DNA of 64,000 nt, from contig NC_021499.1 in NCBI RefSeq assembly GCF_000412695.1, forward strand, positions 1,116,001 to 1,180,000, written 5' to 3'. The notes below the pieces were generated by a model that had not been told where the DNA came from, searched no databases, and was given only the letters and a program-made list of their open reading frames with translations. This stretch comes from Pseudomonas resinovorans NBRC 106553 (lineage in GTDB: Bacteria; Pseudomonadota; Gammaproteobacteria; Pseudomonadales; Pseudomonadaceae). Shown here piece by piece: positions 32,386-48,074 of this stretch (position 1 is the first letter of the stretch; the number at the start of each line of letters is the position of its first letter). Position numbers and translations under genes: made by a program.

Positions 32386-33732
32386 GTGACGTTGATCGCT
32401 TCCGACCAGTTCCGCATCGTTGTCGGCCTCGGCAAGAGCGGCATGTCCCTGGTGCGCTTCCTGGCGCGCCAGGGCGTGTCGTTTGCCGTGGCCGATACCC
32501 GTGCGAACCCGCCGGAGCTTGCCACCCTGCGCGAGCAGTACCCGCAGGTGGAAGTGCGTTGCGGCGACCTCGACGCGGACTTCCTCAGCCGCGCCAGCGA
32601 GCTCTACGTGAGCCCCGGCCTGGCCCTGGCCACGCCGGCGCTGCAGGAAGCCGCCCGGCGCGGTACCAAGCTGTCCGGTGACATCGAACTGTTCACCCGC
32701 AACGCCAAGGCGCCGATCGTCGCCATTACCGGTTCCAACGCCAAGAGCACCGTCACCACCCTGGTGGGCGAGATGGCTCGGGCCGCCGGCAAGCGCGTCG
32801 CCGTGGGTGGCAACCTGGGTACCCCGGCGCTCGACCTGCTGGACGACGACGTCGAGCTCTATGTGCTGGAGCTGTCCAGCTTCCAGCTGGAGACCACCGA
32901 GCGGCTGAACGCCGAAGTGGCCACCGTGCTCAACGTCAGCGAAGACCATATGGACCGCTACGCCGACATGCAGGCCTATCACCTGGCCAAGCACCGGATC
33001 TTCCGGGGCGCGCGGCAGGTGGTGGTCAACCGTGGCGATGCCCTGTCCCGACCGCTGGTGGCCGACCAGGTGCCCAACTGGACCTTCGGCCTCAACCGCC
33101 CTGACTTCAAGTCCTTCGGGCTGATCGAGGAAGACGGCGAGAAGTACCTGGCCTACCAGTTCGACAAACTGATGCCGGTGCGCGAACTGAAAGTCCGTGG
33201 CGCGCACAATCAATCCAATGCCCTGGCTGCCTTGGCCCTTGGCCACGCGGTGGGACTGCCGTTCGAGCCCATGCTCGATACCCTGCGGACCTTCGCCGGC
33301 CTGGCCCACCGTTGCCAGTGGGTGCGCGAGTTGCGCGGCGTGTCCTATTACGACGACTCCAAGGCCACCAACGTCGGTGCCGCCCTGGCCGCCATCGAAG
33401 GCCTGGGTGCCGATATCGACGGCAAGCTGGTGCTGATCGCCGGTGGCGATGGCAAGGGAGCCGATTTCTCCGGCCTCAAGGCTCCCGTGGCGCGTTTCTG
33501 CCGCGCGGTGGTGCTGCTCGGTCGTGACGCCGAATTGATCGCCGACGCCCTGGGCGATTCCGTACCACAGGTGCGGGTCAAGACCCTGGACGAAGCCGTG
33601 CAACGCTGCGCCGAACTGGCCGAGGCGGGTGACGCCGTGCTGCTGTCGCCGGCTTGCGCCAGCCTGGACATGTTCAAGAACTTCGAAGAACGCGGGCGCC
33701 TGTTCGCCCAGGCCGCGGAGGGGCTCGCCTGA
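32386..33732 (+). CDS. murD: UDP-MurNAc-L-alanine:D-glutamate ligase
   Basis: A 448-residue Mur ligase that adds D-glutamate. It starts with GTG at 32386. Visible: N-terminal Rossmann-like VVGLGKSGMSLVRFL, ATP loop ITGSNAKSTVTTLVGEM, ELSSFQLETT and YYDDSKATNVGAALAAIEGL. The final bases overlap the ftsW start in TGATG. Confidence 0.96.
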   Translation: MTLIASDQFRIVVGLGKSGMSLVRFLARQGVSFAVADTRANPPELATLREQYPQVEVRCGDLDADFLSRASELYVSPGLALATPALQEAARRGTKLSGDIELFTRNAKAPIVAITGSNAKSTVTTLVGEMARAAGKRVAVGGNLGTPALDLLDDDVELYVLELSSFQLETTERLNAEVATVLNVSEDHMDRYADMQAYHLAKHRIFRGARQVVVNRGDALSRPLVADQVPNWTFGLNRPDFKSFGLIEEDGEKYLAYQFDKLMPVRELKVRGAHNQSNALAALALGHAVGLPFEPMLDTLRTFAGLAHRCQWVRELRGVSYYDDSKATNVGAALAAIEGLGADIDGKLVLIAGGDGKGADFSGLKAPVARFCRAVVLLGRDAELIADALGDSVPQVRVKTLDEAVQRCAELAEAGDAVLLSPACASLDMFKNFEERGRLFAQAAEGLA

Positions 33733-34940
33733 TGCTGGCCCGTCTGCTCGCCGCCCCGTCGCCGCTGCGCAGCCGCCGCGGCATCGACATCGACTTCCCG
33801 CTGCTGGCCGGTTGCCTGTCGCTGCTCGGCCTGGGCCTGGTGATGATCACATCGGCCTCGTCGGAAGTCGCCGCGGCGCAATCCGGCAATCCGCTGTACC
33901 ACATGATCCGCCACCTGATTTACCTGGCGATCGGCCTGGGCGCCGGCCTGGTCACCCTGCAGATCCCCATGGCCTTCTGGCAGAAGCATGGCGCACAGCT
34001 GATGCTGGCGGCCATCGTCCTGCTGGTGCTGGTCCTGCTGCCGGGCATCGGCCGCGAGATCAACGGCGCCAAGCGCTGGATCGGCTTCGGCCTGTTCAAC
34101 CTGCAGCCGTCCGAGCTGGCCAAGCTGTTCACCGTGATGTTCATCGCCGGCTACATGGTGCGCCGTCAGGACGAGGTGCGCGAAAAACTCACCGGCTTCA
34201 TCAAGCCGATGCTGGTGCTGGGCCCCATCGCCGTGCTGCTGCTGGCCGAGCCGGACTTCGGCGCCACCGTGGTGCTGGTGGGCTCCTGCATCGCCATGCT
34301 GTTCCTCGGTGGCATCAACCTGGTGCGCTTCATCCCGCTGGCCGGCGCCGTCCTTGCCGCCGGCGTGCTGGTGATGACCAGCCAGAGCTACCGGATGCAG
34401 CGCCTGACCAACTTCGTCGACCCCTGGGCCGACCAGTACGGCGCCGGCTACCAGCTGAGCCAGGCGTTGATCGCCTTCGGTCGCGGCGAGTGGTTCGGGG
34501 TTGGCCTGGGCAACAGCATCCAGAAGCAGTTCTACCTGCCGGAAGCCCATACCGACTTCGTCTTCGCCGTGCTGGCCGAGGAGCTGGGGATGATCGGTGC
34601 CCTGGCCACCGTCGGCCTGTTCGTCTTCGTCAGCGTCCGCGCACTGTATATCGGCCTCTGGGCCGAGAAGGCCCGTCAGTACTTCTCCGCCTACGTCGCC
34701 TATGGCCTGGCCTTCCTCTGGATTGGCCAGGTGCTGATCAACATCGGGGTGAACGTCGGCCTGCTGCCGACCAAGGGCCTGACCCTGCCGTTCCTCAGCT
34801 ACGGCGGCAGCTCGCTGGTGATCTGCTGCGTCAGCCTGGCGCTGCTGCTGCGTATCGAGTGGGAGCGCCGCACGCACCTGGGCAACGAGGAAGTGGAATT
34901 CGTCGAGAGCGATTTCTTCGACGAGGAGGTGCGCCCATGA
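33732..34940 (+). CDS. ftsW: Septal peptidoglycan glycosyltransferase FtsW
   Basis: A 402-residue SEDS-family membrane protein with about ten helices that polymerises lipid II at the septum with FtsI. Typical segments are GAKRWIGFGLFNLQPSELAKL, LLLAEPDFGATVVL (essential Asp of SEDS proteins), EAHTDFVFAVLAEELG and KGLTLPFLSYGGSSL. The start at 33732 follows directly on murD; the longer in-frame upstream part is murD sequence in another frame. Confidence 0.95.
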   Translation: MLARLLAAPSPLRSRRGIDIDFPLLAGCLSLLGLGLVMITSASSEVAAAQSGNPLYHMIRHLIYLAIGLGAGLVTLQIPMAFWQKHGAQLMLAAIVLLVLVLLPGIGREINGAKRWIGFGLFNLQPSELAKLFTVMFIAGYMVRRQDEVREKLTGFIKPMLVLGPIAVLLLAEPDFGATVVLVGSCIAMLFLGGINLVRFIPLAGAVLAAGVLVMTSQSYRMQRLTNFVDPWADQYGAGYQLSQALIAFGRGEWFGVGLGNSIQKQFYLPEAHTDFVFAVLAEELGMIGALATVGLFVFVSVRALYIGLWAEKARQYFSAYVAYGLAFLWIGQVLINIGVNVGLLPTKGLTLPFLSYGGSSLVICCVSLALLLRIEWERRTHLGNEEVEFVESDFFDEEVRP

Positions 34941-35999
34941 GCGGCAACGTGCTGATCATGGCCGGCGGTACCGGCGGCCACGTGTTCCCGGCCCTGGCCT
35001 GCGCCCGCGAGTTCCAGGCGCGGGGCTTCACCGTGCACTGGCTGGGTACGCCCAAGGGCATCGAGAACGAACTGGTTCCCCAGGCCGGCTTGCCGCTGCA
35101 CCTGATCCAGGTGAGCGGGTTGCGCGGCAAGGGGCTGAAGTCCCTGCTCAAGGCGCCGTTCGAGCTGCTCAAGTCGCTGTTCCAGGCGCGTCGCGTGGTG
35201 CGTGAGCTGAATCCGGTCTGCGTGCTGGGCATGGGTGGCTACGTCACCGGCCCCGGCGGCCTGGCCGCGCGCCTGTCCGGCGTGCCGCTGATCATCCATG
35301 AGCAGAACGCCGTCGCCGGCACCGCCAACCGCAGCCTGGCGCCGATCGCCAGCCGCGTGTGCGAGGCCTTCCCCGAGACCTTCGGGAAAAGCGACAAACG
35401 GCGCACCACCGGCAACCCGGTACGCGAGGAGCTGTTCCTGGAGACCCCGCGCGACACCCTGGCCGGCCGCAAGCCGCGCCTGCTGGTGCTGGGTGGCAGC
35501 CTGGGCGCCGAGCCCCTGAACAAATTGCTGCCCGAAGCCCTGGCCAAGGTGCCTGCGGACCTGCGTCCGGAGGTGTTCCACCAGGCCGGTCGCAAGCATG
35601 ACGAGATCACTGCGGAGCGTTATCGCGAAGCCGCGGTCGAAGCCGAGGTCGCACCCTTCATCAAGGACATGGCCCGTGCCTATGCCTGGGCCGACCTGGT
35701 CATCTGCCGTGCCGGCGCCCTGACCGTGAGCGAACTGGCGGCCGCCGGCCTGCCCTCGTTCCTGGTGCCGCTGCCCCATGCGATCGACGACCACCAGTCG
35801 CGCAATGCCGAATATCTGGCGAAGGAGGGCGCGGCTGTCCTTCTTCCGCAACATTCCACTGACGCGGCCAAGCTGGCCGCTCAGCTGACCGAGGTACTGA
35901 TGCAGCCCGAAAAACTCAAGGCCATGGGCGCTACCGCCCGCCGTCTGGCCAAGCCCGCCGCCACCCGTACCGTGGTCGAGATCTGCCTGGAGGTGGCCC

Positions 36000-36007
<8 letters not shown>
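34937..36007 (+). CDS. murG: UDP-GlcNAc:lipid I GlcNAc transferase MurG
   Basis: A 356-residue peripheral GT28 glycosyltransferase making lipid II. The glycine loops are [14 protein letters not shown] and [26 protein letters not shown] and the UDP-GlcNAc site [20 protein letters not shown] are clear. The true start, ATG at 34937, is preceded by GAGGAGG within the ftsW end. The frame is open far upstream across ftsW, but that is a shadow. Overlaps murC by 8 bases. Confidence 0.96.
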
Positions 36008-38404
<2,397 letters not shown>

Positions 38405-38408
38405 ACCC

Positions 38409-39272
38409 ATGCGTAGCGCCACTATCCGCCGCCAGGAACCCGTAATCGGTCGCGCCGCTCCGTCGCGCAAGCCGATACCGCGTGGCGCCAGCCGGATGGT
38501 GGCCAAGGAGCCGCTGACCCAGCGTCTGCCCAAGCCGAGCTTCGGCTTCCTGCGCAAGCTGCTCTGGCCGGTGATGCTGGCGGTGCTCGGATTCGGCGCC
38601 TACGAAGCGGCGCAACGCCTGTTGCCCTACGCCGACCGGCCCATCGCCAAGGTCAATGTGCAGGGCGACCTGAGCTACATCAGCCAGCAGGCGGTGCAGC
38701 AGCGCATCGCGCCCTACATCGCCGCGAGCTTCTTCAGCATCGACCTGGCGGGCATGCGCCGCGAGCTGGAGCAGATGCCCTGGATCGCCCACGCCGAGGT
38801 GCGCCGGGTGTGGCCGGACCAGGTGCTGGTGCGCCTGGAAGAGCAACTGCCGATCGCCCGCTGGGGTGACGAGGCGCTGTTGAACAACCAGGGCCAGGCG
38901 TTCGCCCCGCGCGAGCTGGCCCACTACGAACAACTGCCGCAGCTCTGGGGGCCGCAGCGCGCCCAGGAGCAGGTCATGCAGCAGTACCAGATGCTCAGCC
39001 AGATGCTGCGCCCGCTCGGCTTCTCCATCGTCCGGCTGGAGCTGCGCGAACGTGGCAGCTGGTTCCTGTCGACCGGTCAGGGCGTCGAGCTGCTGCTGGG
39101 ACGGGATCATCTGGTGGACAAGATGCGACGTTTCATCTCGATCTACGAGAAAACGCTGAAGGACCAGATTACGAACATAGAGCGCGTCGATCTGCGCTAT
39201 CCGAACGGCCTGGCTGTGGCCTGGCGGACGCCGATCGAAGCCCCCGCGACGACCACGGTCGCCGTGCAGTGA
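38409..39272 (+). CDS. ftsQ: Cell division protein FtsQ
   Basis: A 287-residue bitopic protein of the FtsQLB complex. A long basic N-terminal cytoplasmic tail (Arg-rich, about 55 residues), one membrane helix ([17 protein letters not shown]), a POTRA domain starting [18 protein letters not shown], then the FtsQ/DivIB domain with [17 protein letters not shown]. The N-terminal tail is longer than in E. coli. Starts 4 bases after ddlB. Confidence 0.94.
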   Translation: MRSATIRRQEPVIGRAAPSRKPIPRGASRMVAKEPLTQRLPKPSFGFLRKLLWPVMLAVLGFGAYEAAQRLLPYADRPIAKVNVQGDLSYISQQAVQQRIAPYIAASFFSIDLAGMRRELEQMPWIAHAEVRRVWPDQVLVRLEEQLPIARWGDEALLNNQGQAFAPRELAHYEQLPQLWGPQRAQEQVMQQYQMLSQMLRPLGFSIVRLELRERGSWFLSTGQGVELLLGRDHLVDKMRRFISIYEKTLKDQITNIERVDLRYPNGLAVAWRTPIEAPATTTVAVQ

Positions 39273-39294
39273 ATTGAGAGAGAAGGTTAGAACC

Positions 39295-40545
39295 ATGGCA
39301 AGTGTACAGAGCGGCAAGATGATCGTCGGCCTGGACATCGGCACCTCCAAGGTGGTGGCGCTGGTGGGTGAGGTCGCGGCCGATGGCCAGCTGGAGATAG
39401 TCGGCATCGGCACCCACCCCTCTCGCGGTCTGAAGAAGGGCGTGGTGGTGAACATCGAGTCCACCGTGCAATCCATCCAGCGCGCGGTGGAGGAGGCCCA
39501 GCTGATGGCGGGCTGCCGCATCCACTCGGCGTTCGTCGGCATCGCCGGCAATCACATCCGCAGCCTGAACTCCCACGGCATCGTGGCGATCCGCGACCGC
39601 GAGGTCAGCGGCGCCGATATCGAGCGTGTGCTGGATGCCGCCCAGGCGGTGGCCATCCCGGCCGACCAGCGTGTGCTGCACACCCTGGCCCAGGACTACG
39701 TGATCGATAACCAGGAAGGCGTGCGCGAGCCGCTGGGCATGTCCGGCGTGCGCCTGGAAGCCAAGGTGCATGTGGTTACCTGCGCGGTGAACGCGGCGCA
39801 GAACATCGAGAAGTGCGTGCGCCGCTGCGGCCTGGAAGTCGACGACATCATCCTCGAGCAACTGGCCTCGGCCTACTCGGTGATCACCGATGACGAGAAG
39901 GAGCTGGGTGTCTGCCTGGTGGATATCGGTGGCGGCACCACCGACATCGCCATCTTCACCGAAGGCGCCATCCGCCATACCGCGGTGATCCCGATCGCCG
40001 GCGACCAGGTCACCAACGACATCGCCATGGCCCTGCGTACGCCGACCCAGTACGCCGAGGAAATCAAGATCCGCTACGCCTGCGCCCTGGCCAAGCTGGC
40101 CGGCGCCGGCGAGACCATCAAGGTGCCGAGCGTCGGCGACCGTCCGCCGCGCGAGCTGTCGCGCCAGGCCCTGGCCGAGGTGGTGGAGCCCCGTTACGAC
40201 GAGCTGTTCACCCTGATCCAGGCGGAGCTGCGTCGCAGCGGCTACGAGGACCTGATCCCGGCGGGCATCGTCCTCACCGGCGGCACCGCGAAGATGGAAG
40301 GCGCGGTCGAGCTGGCCGAAGAGATTTTCCACATGCCGGTACGCCTGGGCGTGCCGCATAGCGTGAAGGGGCTCGCGGATGTCGTGCGCAACCCCATCTA
40401 TTCCACGGGCGTGGGCCTGCTGATGTACGGGCTGCGCAAGCAGTCCGACGGCATGCCTGTTTCCACTGGCAGCTTCGGTTACGCCGAAGAGGCCAAGGCA
40501 CCTGTACTGGAACGGCTGAAACGCTGGGTACAGGGCAATTTTTAA
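39295..40545 (+). CDS. ftsA: Cell division protein FtsA
   Basis: A 416-residue actin-like ATPase that tethers FtsZ filaments to the membrane. Phosphate-1 loop VGLDIGTSKVVALVGE, SHUI domain segment (residues about 85-165), phosphate-2 region VDIGGGTTDIAIFTEG, and a C-terminal amphipathic helix LERLKRWVQGNF used for membrane binding. The start is ATG 39295 (MASVQSGKM); the upstream in-frame ATG at 39274 adds seven non-conserved residues. Confidence 0.96.
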   Translation: MASVQSGKMIVGLDIGTSKVVALVGEVAADGQLEIVGIGTHPSRGLKKGVVVNIESTVQSIQRAVEEAQLMAGCRIHSAFVGIAGNHIRSLNSHGIVAIRDREVSGADIERVLDAAQAVAIPADQRVLHTLAQDYVIDNQEGVREPLGMSGVRLEAKVHVVTCAVNAAQNIEKCVRRCGLEVDDIILEQLASAYSVITDDEKELGVCLVDIGGGTTDIAIFTEGAIRHTAVIPIAGDQVTNDIAMALRTPTQYAEEIKIRYACALAKLAGAGETIKVPSVGDRPPRELSRQALAEVVEPRYDELFTLIQAELRRSGYEDLIPAGIVLTGGTAKMEGAVELAEEIFHMPVRLGVPHSVKGLADVVRNPIYSTGVGLLMYGLRKQSDGMPVSTGSFGYAEEAKAPVLERLKRWVQGNF

Positions 40546-40592
40546 CAGCGGTACGCAGTAGGCGAAAAACTAAAAAAGGAAGGAGAGGGGAA

Positions 40593-41780
40593 ATGTTCGA
40601 ACTCGTAGATAATGTTCCGCAAACAGCGGTCATCAAGGTAATCGGCGTCGGTGGTGGCGGTGGCAACGCCGTGAACCACATGGCCAAGAGCAACATCGAA
40701 GGCGTCGAGTTCATCTGCGCCAACACCGATGCCCAGGCGCTGAAGAACATCGGTGCGCGCACCGTGCTGCAGCTCGGCCCGGGCGTGACCAAGGGCCTGG
40801 GCGCCGGCGCCAATCCGGAAGTCGGCCGTCAGGCTGCCATCGAAGACCGCGAGCGCATCGCCGAAGTGCTGCAAGGCGCCGACATGGTCTTCATCACCAC
40901 CGGCATGGGCGGCGGCACCGGTACCGGCGCGGCTCCGGTAATCGCTGAAGTGGCCAAGGAAATGGGCATCCTCACCGTTGCGGTGGTGACCCGTCCGTTC
41001 CCCTTCGAAGGTCGCAAGCGCATGCAGATCGCCGACGAAGGCATCCGCTCGCTGGCGGAGAGCGTCGACTCGCTGATCACCATCCCCAACGAGAAGCTGC
41101 TGACCATCCTCGGCAAGGACGCCAGCCTGCTGTCCGCCTTCGCCAAGGCTGACGACGTGCTCGCCGGCGCGGTGCGCGGCATCTCCGACATCATCAAGCG
41201 TCCCGGCATGATCAACGTCGACTTCGCCGACGTTAAGACCGTGATGGGTGAGATGGGCATGGCGATGATGGGTACCGGCTGCGCCAGCGGTCCGAATCGT
41301 GCTCGCGAAGCCACCGAGGCGGCCATCCGCAACCCGCTGCTGGACGACGTCAACCTGCAGGGCGCGCGCGGCATCCTGGTGAACATCACCGCCGGTCCCG
41401 ACCTGTCCCTGGGCGAGTACTCCGACGTGGGTAACATCATCGAGCAGTTCGCCTCCGAGCACGCCACCGTCAAGGTGGGTACCGTGATCGATCCGGACAT
41501 GCGCGACGAGCTGCACGTAACCGTAGTGGCCACTGGCCTGGGTGCGCGCATCGAGAAGCCTGTGAAGGTCGTCGACAACACCGTACAAGCCGCCGCTGTG
41601 GCCACCGCCACCGTTGCCACTCGTCCGGAGCAGTCGTCGGTGAACTACCGCGATCTGGATCGCCCGACCGTGATGCGCAACCAGGCTCACGCCGGCGCGG
41701 CCACCGCCGCAAAGCTCAACACTCAGGATGACCTGGATTATCTGGACATCCCGGCCTTCCTGCGTCGCCAGGCCGATTGA
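40593..41780 (+). CDS. ftsZ: Cell division protein FtsZ
   Basis: A 395-residue tubulin-like GTPase that forms the Z-ring. Tubulin signature [18 protein letters not shown]7 loop [11 protein letters not shown], a variable linker (about 320-375), and the conserved C-terminal peptide [15 protein letters not shown], which binds FtsA, ZipA and ZapE-like partners. A very strong purine-rich ribosome-binding site (AAGGAAGGAGAGG) precedes the ATG, in keeping with high expression. Confidence 0.98.
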   Translation: MFELVDNVPQTAVIKVIGVGGGGGNAVNHMAKSNIEGVEFICANTDAQALKNIGARTVLQLGPGVTKGLGAGANPEVGRQAAIEDRERIAEVLQGADMVFITTGMGGGTGTGAAPVIAEVAKEMGILTVAVVTRPFPFEGRKRMQIADEGIRSLAESVDSLITIPNEKLLTILGKDASLLSAFAKADDVLAGAVRGISDIIKRPGMINVDFADVKTVMGEMGMAMMGTGCASGPNRAREATEAAIRNPLLDDVNLQGARGILVNITAGPDLSLGEYSDVGNIIEQFASEHATVKVGTVIDPDMRDELHVTVVATGLGARIEKPVKVVDNTVQAAAVATATVATRPEQSSVNYRDLDRPTVMRNQAHAGAATAAKLNTQDDLDYLDIPAFLRRQAD

Positions 41781-41811
41781 TGGACTATATCAGGAGCATT
41801 AGGGTGATTGG

Positions 41812-41840
41812 TGTTCAGCAAAGGGCGGTTCTGCTATTAT
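41812..41840 (+). promoter_or_regulatory. Candidate promoter of lpxC
   Basis: TGTTCA (41812-41817), 17-base spacer, TATTAT (41835-41840), in the 112-base ftsZ-lpxC gap. The -35 is a weak match, and lpxC may also be read from upstream. Confidence 0.45.
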
Positions 41841-41856
41841 CGCCGCCCATTGTTGA

Positions 41857-42804
<948 letters not shown>

Positions 42805-42827
42805 GCAATACCCTCTTTCCTGACTTC

Positions 42828-42857
42828 AAAGGCCACCCTCGGGTGGCCTTTTTTTTT
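42828..42857 (+). terminator. Terminator of the dcw cluster
   Basis: GGCCACCC (42831-42838) with GGGTGGCC (42841-42848), TC loop, preceded by AAA and followed by nine T. Confidence 0.93.
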
Positions 42858-42912
42858 ATGGGCATTTGTTTGGGCGGGCGCGGATTGCATTCGGGCCACG
42901 TCATTGTCGGGT

Positions 42913-42976
42913 CGAATTCATTCGCAATTGGCGGGCACGGGCCTGCGGCCCTTCGCGAATGAATTCGCTCCTACAT
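42913..42976. repeat. REP-like palindromic element between lpxC and dciA
   Basis: CGAATTCATTCGC (42913-42925) faces GCGAATGAATTCG (42955-42967) as a perfect 13-bp inverted repeat, with a GC-rich centre and a right end GCTCCTAC. The same end and arm recur at 63219-63291, showing a dispersed family in this genome. Confidence 0.8.
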
Positions 42977-43026
42977 CAAGCAGGGTGTGCCAGGACCGGC
43001 ATGGGCGCTCGGTGGCGGACTGTGCT

Positions 43027-43482
43027 TCATTCCTGGGGTTTGCCGTGGCGCGCCAGGCGCTCCAGGGCTTCGCGCAACCTGGGGTCGGTCACGGTATCGG
43101 CGGTGGCCTGCAGGCTTTCGGCGGCGGCGGGGGAGAGGCGACCTTCGAGTGCGGGGGCGGTGGCCGGGCTGTAGCTCGGTTGCACCTTGAAGATGATCCG
43201 CTCGAGGCCGGCGAACGCCTCGAAGCCCTTCAGCTGGCGCAGCAGGCGGGTCTGCTGGTAGCGCAGCCGGGTAGCCCAGTGGCCGTCGGTGACGATCAGC
43301 AGCAGCCGGCCTTCTCGCCAGGCGGCCACGTGGCAGTGCTCACGGGCGGCCGGTTGCAGCTGGCTGGCGAGCAGTTGCTGGAGCTGGTCGATGCGCTGGG
43401 CTTCGTTGAACAGTGCGCGCAACGGCTTCTGCTCGCGCAGCAAGGCGGCGGGGGAGCGGGCGGGCAACGGACGAAACGCCAT
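43027..43482 (-). CDS. dciA: DciA-like DUF721 protein
   Basis: A 151-residue protein of the DUF721 (DciA) family, the widespread loader of the replicative helicase DnaB in bacteria lacking DnaC. KH-like region: RIDQLQQLLASQLQPAAREHCHVAAWREGRLLLIVTDGHWATRLRYQQTRLLRQLK. I use the ATG at 43482 (MAFRPLPARSPAALL), the family-like N-terminus; an in-frame ATG 33 bases further upstream is also open. Neither has a good ribosome-binding site. Divergent from secA. Family membership is clear, role by homology. Confidence 0.85.
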   Translation of the reverse strand: MAFRPLPARSPAALLREQKPLRALFNEAQRIDQLQQLLASQLQPAAREHCHVAAWREGRLLLIVTDGHWATRLRYQQTRLLRQLKGFEAFAGLERIIFKVQPSYSPATAPALEGRLSPAAAESLQATADTVTDPRLREALERLARHGKPQE

Positions 43483-43733
43483 GATGGGAGCTTGAATGAG
43501 GGCAGATGCGCCCATATTAACAGAGGGAGTCCATCGTCACGGTCCGTGTTCGTCCCCCGACGCCACGGCCGGCCGATCCGCTGGTGCGGTCGCGGTCCTA
43601 CGGAGACCGGGAACCGCTCCCGCTTTCCTCGACAAGGATTCCGGGTAGAATGCCCCCTTCGCAAGCAGCCATGGCGGCTGCGCGGGCGACTCCAGGCCGC
43701 CCTCCATCCCAATGTGTGGAAGAATCTCTCTAT
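43483..43733 (+). promoter_or_regulatory. dciA-secA intergenic region
   Basis: Contains TAGAAT (43646-43651), a possible -10 for secA about 83 bases before its ATG, with no strong -35. No secM-like arrest peptide gene is evident, and no peptidase gene fits in the gap. The secA frame is open through this leader (an in-frame ATG at 43650), but the family start is 43734. Confidence 0.45.
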
Positions 43734-46475
<2,742 letters not shown>

Positions 46476-46493
46476 GGCAACGCTGTAGTTCCA

Positions 46494-46528
46494 ACGCCGC
46501 GACCGGCCCTGCCGCTCGCGGCGTTTTT
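46494..46528 (+). terminator. Terminator after secA
   Basis: ACGCCGCGA (46494-46502) with TCGCGGCGT (46516-46524), then TTTT. Confidence 0.8.
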
Positions 46529-46591
46529 CCAGATATCCCAGGCCGCCTGCGCCGACCGCAGCCGGTCACCCCCTGACAAAGGAGCGCTTCC

Positions 46592-47809
46592 ATGGCTGTT
46601 GGTCTTGGCCCTCTGCCCACCCTGCACCCGGTTCCCGGTTTCGAACTCGGCATCGCCTCCGCCGGCATCAAGCGCCCCGGGCGCAAGGACGTCGTGGTCA
46701 TGCGCTGCGCCGAAGGCTCCCGTATCGCTGGCGTTACCACCACCAACGCGTTCTGCGCCGCCCCGGTACTGATCACCCGTGAGCGCCTGGAAGGCGAGGT
46801 ACGCTACCTGCTGACCAACACCGGCAACGCCAACGCCGGCACCGGCCCGGACGGCCTGGTCCGCGCCCGTCGTTCCTGCGCCAAGCTGGCCGAACTGGCG
46901 GGCGTCGGCGAAGACGCCGTGCTGCCGTTCTCCACCGGCGTGATCGGCGAGCCGCTGCCGGTCGAGAAGATCGAAGGCGCCCTGGCCGCCGCCCTGGCCG
47001 ACCTCAAGGCGGACAACTGGGTCCAGGCCGCCGAAGGCATCATGACCACCGACACCCAGCCCAAGGGTGCCAGCCGCCAGTTCCAGCACGATGGCGTGAC
47101 CGTCACCGTCACCGGCATCAGCAAGGGCGCCGGCATGATCCGTCCGAACATGGCCACCATGCTCGGCTACATCGCCACCGACGCCAAGGTTGCCCGTGAC
47201 GTGCTGCAGGCACTGGTACGCGATGCGGCGAACAAGTCGTTCAATCGCATCACCATCGATGGCGACACCTCCACCAACGACTGCTGCATGCTGATCGCCA
47301 CCGGCCAGGCTGCCCTGCCGGAAATCACCGCCGCCAGCGGCGAGCTGTTCGCCAAGCTGAAGGAAGCGGTGTTCGACGTATTCATGGAGGTCGCCCAGGC
47401 CATCGTCCGCGACGGCGAAGGCGCCACCAAGTTCGTCACCGTGCAGGTCAATGGCGGTGGCAACCACCAGGAGTGCCTGGACGTGGCCTACGCCGTGGCC
47501 CACTCGCCACTGATCAAGACCGCGCTGTTCGCCTCCGATCCCAACTGGGGCCGCATCCTGGCCGCCGTGGGCTATGCCGGCGTGCCGAACCTGGACGTGA
47601 GCCTGATCGACGTGTTCCTCGGCGAAGTCTGCATCGCCAGCCAGGGTGGCCGTGCCGCCACCTACACCGAGGCGCAGGGCGCGGCGGTGATGGCCCGCGA
47701 GGAAATCACCATCCGCATCGAGCTGGGCCGCGGTGATTGCAGCGAGACCATCTGGACCACCGACCTGTCCCATGAGTACGTAAAGATCAACGCGGAATAC
47801 CGCACTTAA
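46592..47809 (+). CDS. argJ: Bifunctional ornithine acetyltransferase / N-acetylglutamate synthase
   Basis: A 405-residue enzyme of the arginine acetyl cycle: transfers acetyl from N-acetylornithine to glutamate. The precursor self-cleaves before the Thr of [17 protein letters not shown] to give alpha and beta chains, the Thr becoming the nucleophile. Other motifs: [20 protein letters not shown] and [10 protein letters not shown]. An AAAGGAG site lies before the ATG. It stands alone after secA. Confidence 0.96.
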   Translation: MAVGLGPLPTLHPVPGFELGIASAGIKRPGRKDVVVMRCAEGSRIAGVTTTNAFCAAPVLITRERLEGEVRYLLTNTGNANAGTGPDGLVRARRSCAKLAELAGVGEDAVLPFSTGVIGEPLPVEKIEGALAAALADLKADNWVQAAEGIMTTDTQPKGASRQFQHDGVTVTVTGISKGAGMIRPNMATMLGYIATDAKVARDVLQALVRDAANKSFNRITIDGDTSTNDCCMLIATGQAALPEITAASGELFAKLKEAVFDVFMEVAQAIVRDGEGATKFVTVQVNGGGNHQECLDVAYAVAHSPLIKTALFASDPNWGRILAAVGYAGVPNLDVSLIDVFLGEVCIASQGGRAATYTEAQGAAVMAREEITIRIELGRGDCSETIWTTDLSHEYVKINAEYRT

Positions 47810-47848
47810 AGCCTATTACGATCAGCTGCGCGTCGGCCCTGCGGCGTT

Positions 47849-47906
47849 AAAAGCAGGCTCGGAATGCTCATTTACAGCTGTAAACTCCGCTTCCTCGCCT
47901 GCTTTT
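47849..47906. repeat. Nested symmetric palindrome after argJ
   Basis: AAAAGCAGGC (47849-47858) and GCCTGCTTTT (47897-47906) enclose the perfect palindrome TTTACAGCTGTAAA (47871-47884); both share the same centre of symmetry. It lies 40 bases past the argJ stop, and could be a cruciform-forming repeat or terminator (T run at the right arm). Confidence 0.7.
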
Positions 47907-47970
47907 GCCTTGCATGGCTCTAGCTCGCAAGATCGTGAATAGGCTTTCGATCTGATCGTTCCCACCTGGC

Positions 47971-48006
47971 ATTCCCGATTTTCATGCCCCGATGAAAATC
48001 GGGAAT
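47971..48006. repeat. 15-bp perfect inverted repeat
   Basis: ATTCCCGATTTTCAT (47971-47985) and ATGAAAATCGGGAAT (47992-48006) with a 6-base loop. It lies 68 bases before the GST start, so it is either a terminator without T run, an operator, or a leader hairpin. Confidence 0.7.
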
Positions 48007-48074
48007 TTGCCACGGACCGAGGCAGCTTCCATGATCCAGCGATCCCCTGACGAACTGGAACCAAGGAGCTGGAC

